This document shows, piece after piece, positions 62,760 to 64,000 of a stretch of DNA of 64,000 bases (positions within the stretch are counted from its first letter, which is position 1; every line of letters starts with the position of its first letter). Source of the DNA: Curtobacterium sp. MCPF17_002 (GTDB lineage Bacteria > Actinomycetota > Actinomycetes > Actinomycetales > Microbacteriaceae); assembly GCF_003234115.2 (NCBI RefSeq), contig NZ_CP126251.1, positions 2,232,001 through 2,296,000 on the forward strand. Direction: 5' to 3'. The position numbers and the translations under genes are program-made. The notes below the pieces were generated by a model. The model was not told the DNA's origin, did no database searches, and worked only from the letters and a program-made list of their open reading frames with translations.

Positions 62760-63671
62760 ATGCGACGCAGGCACTGGATCGCCGCCGCCGTCGGAGGCGC
62801 GGCGGCGATGGCCGTCGCCGCCGCCGTGATCGTCGGGGTGACGCCGGACCGACCGGATGCCGCCCCGACCCGAGCGGAGCGGCCCACTCCGACCGTGACG
62901 TCGACACCCGCACCGACACTCGCCGCCGTCCCCGCCGCCCCGTCCACTGCCACGCTCGCCGCGCTGCCGCTGGCGTTCCACGACGCCGTCGTCCCGGCGC
63001 TCCTCGACGGCACCACCGTGGAACCAGTCGACACCTGGCAGATCGCCACGCCGCGGCAGCCGCTCGTCCCCCTGTACGCGGAGTCGACCGCCCGCGCACG
63101 TCCCGTCGCGACGCTCTCGAACCGGGTGTCGACGATCGACCTGCCGGCGGCGACCGCCGTGTGGGGACGCTCGCCCGCCGTCGACGGCGGCATGCTGCTC
63201 CTGTCGACGCCTGCCCGGAACCGCACGCCGGGCGACGGCGGGGATCCGGACGCCCCGAGCGCCACCTTCGCCTGGGCCCGGGCCGCCGACTTCACGATCA
63301 CCACGACCGACCGGATGATCCGCGTCGACGTCGCCCGCAGCACCGTGTCCGTCATCACCCGCGCCGGGGAGCAGACCGCGACCGAGGCCGCCAGGCTCGG
63401 CACCCCCGAGGACCCCACACCCACCGCGACCGCGACCTACGTCGAAGCGGCGTACGTCGACACCCGCGTGACCTACACCCAGGGCAACCCGATCATCCTG
63501 ACCGGCGCGCACTCCGCACGCATCCCGTCGTACGGCGGCAACGCGGCCCTGACCGCGCTGCACTTCTACCCGGACCCGACCGGCAGCTCGCACGGCTGCG
63601 TGCGGATCTCAGCGGAGATGACCCGGACCCTCGCGGCACTGCCGGTCGGCACGCCGATCCGCTTCACCTGA
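62760..63671 (+). CDS. Secreted L,D-transpeptidase (YkuD fold)
   Basis: 303 residues. An N-terminal signal or anchor (RRRHWIAAAVGGAAAMAVAA) is followed by a Pro/Thr/Ala-rich linker (about 25-60), then a domain ending with the catalytic signature TGSSHGCVRISAEM (Cys280), preceded by HSARIPSYGGN. These enzymes form 3-3 peptidoglycan cross-links. The first half of the mature protein does not look like a known wall-binding module. ATG at 62760 after GGAGGGGG. Confidence 0.9.
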   Translation: MRRRHWIAAAVGGAAAMAVAAAVIVGVTPDRPDAAPTRAERPTPTVTSTPAPTLAAVPAAPSTATLAALPLAFHDAVVPALLDGTTVEPVDTWQIATPRQPLVPLYAESTARARPVATLSNRVSTIDLPAATAVWGRSPAVDGGMLLLSTPARNRTPGDGGDPDAPSATFAWARAADFTITTTDRMIRVDVARSTVSVITRAGEQTATEAARLGTPEDPTPTATATYVEAAYVDTRVTYTQGNPIILTGAHSARIPSYGGNAALTALHFYPDPTGSSHGCVRISAEMTRTLAALPVGTPIRFT

Positions 63672-63695
63672 CGCCGCCACCACCGGCGGTCGCCG

Positions 63696-64000
63696 TCAGT
63701 GGAACGGGCAACGCCCGGCACTCGACGACCGGACGCGTCCGCCCGACGCGGGCTTCGTCGGCAGTCGACGTCGATCGACCTCGAGCCCCTCGTCGAGGAT
63801 CGTGACGCGGGGGTCGCTCAGCGCTGTCACGGCCGCGGCCAGGGCAGCGATGGCGACCTTCTCCCCCGGGCACCGGTGTCCCGTCGCGGCGTCGGCCCCG
63901 CCGTGCGGCACGAACGTCGCGAGGGCCTCGTAGTCGTCGACGCCGAGGAAGCGGCTCGGGTCGAAGGTGTCCGCATCACTCCAGGACCGGTCGTCGGTGT
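63696..64000 (-). CDS. Cytochrome P450, CYP152-type peroxygenase, C-terminal fragment
   Basis: The last 101 codons of a gene entering from the right edge. The heme loop reads FVPHGGADAATGHRCPGEKVA, here split as FVPHGGADAA and TGHRCPGEKVA, with the axial Cys. The GG and TGHRCPGE layout resembles fatty-acid peroxygenases (CYP152/CypC) rather than ordinary P450s. The fragment begins with WSDADTFDPSRFLG, the usual segment before the loop. It ends at TGA 63698-63696, convergent with the L,D-transpeptidase by a 24-nt gap. Confidence 0.85.
   Translation of the reverse strand, partial: TDDRSWSDADTFDPSRFLGVDDYEALATFVPHGGADAATGHRCPGEKVAIAALAAAVTALSDPRVTILDEGLEVDRRRLPTKPASGGRVRSSSAGRCPFH

Noticed and set aside
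63674..63689. Terminator between the L,D-transpeptidase and the P450
   Set aside because: Only a 5-bp stem (CCGCC/GGCGG) with a 6-nt loop and no T run; too weak to support in this composition.

Overview
The window reads as chromosomal DNA from a very GC-rich actinobacterium. The gene order and protein style point to Microbacteriaceae, most likely Curtobacterium or a close relative; this is inferred from gene order and sequence feel, not from a database match. I see no prophage, transposase, integrase, CRISPR array or rRNA.

Left block, 1-20747, almost all minus strand. This is the conserved actinobacterial housekeeping run, in transcription order: argS, an LmeA-like lipid-binding protein, lysA-hom-thrC-thrB (lysine and threonine synthesis), rho, prfA, prmC, a threonylcarbamoyl-AMP synthase, a WecA-type phosphosugar transferase, an AtpI-like protein, then atpB-E-F-H-A-G-D running off the left edge. 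Many neighbours overlap by GTGA or ATGA, which suggests translational coupling. A HAD phosphatase is inserted on the opposite strand, rpmE is absent between rho and prfA, Rho carries a large Q/N-rich insert, and prmC has no ordinary start codon at its expected N terminus.

Middle, 20808-35974. A lipoprotein, tRNA-Arg(CCG) and a Gfo/Idh/MocA oxidoreductase lead to the most interesting locus. This is a 1319-residue Pls/PosA-type membrane peptide synthetase (A-T-TM-C1-TM-C2-TM-C3, the architecture that makes cationic homo-poly-amino acids). It is followed 8 nt later by an M1 zinc aminopeptidase and, 2.5 kb on, by a phosphopantetheinyl transferase that could activate it. Next come a methionine aminopeptidase with a divergent XRE regulator and a putative shared operator, a TPM-domain/PspA pair, an arginase-fold protein lacking most metal ligands, a flavin disulfide oxidoreductase and a small HExxH-like protein.

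Right, 36500-64000. Genes here cover iron-siderophore handling (ABC ATPase and siderophore-interacting protein behind an IdeR/DtxR-like box), a five-gene peptide/nickel-type ABC importer, an Orn/Lys/Arg decarboxylase-family enzyme, an N-acetylglutaminylglutamine amidotransferase-like enzyme without its usual partner, an amidase, a CPBP protease-histidine kinase-response regulator operon, a DHFR-like and an NmrA-like protein, a two-module lipoprotein, a tandem universal stress protein, the pxpABC 5-oxoprolinase operon, a HIT protein, an ABC-F ATPase, an L,D-transpeptidase, and the 3' end of a CYP152-type P450.

Non-coding DNA. The three larger gene-free stretches (35975-36499, 44358-44920, 48201-48559) are packed with palindromes and repeats. 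A hairpin family with GGAGGCGCG/CGCGCCTCC arms recurs at gene ends. Several proteins carry in-frame tandem repeats in linkers or tails.
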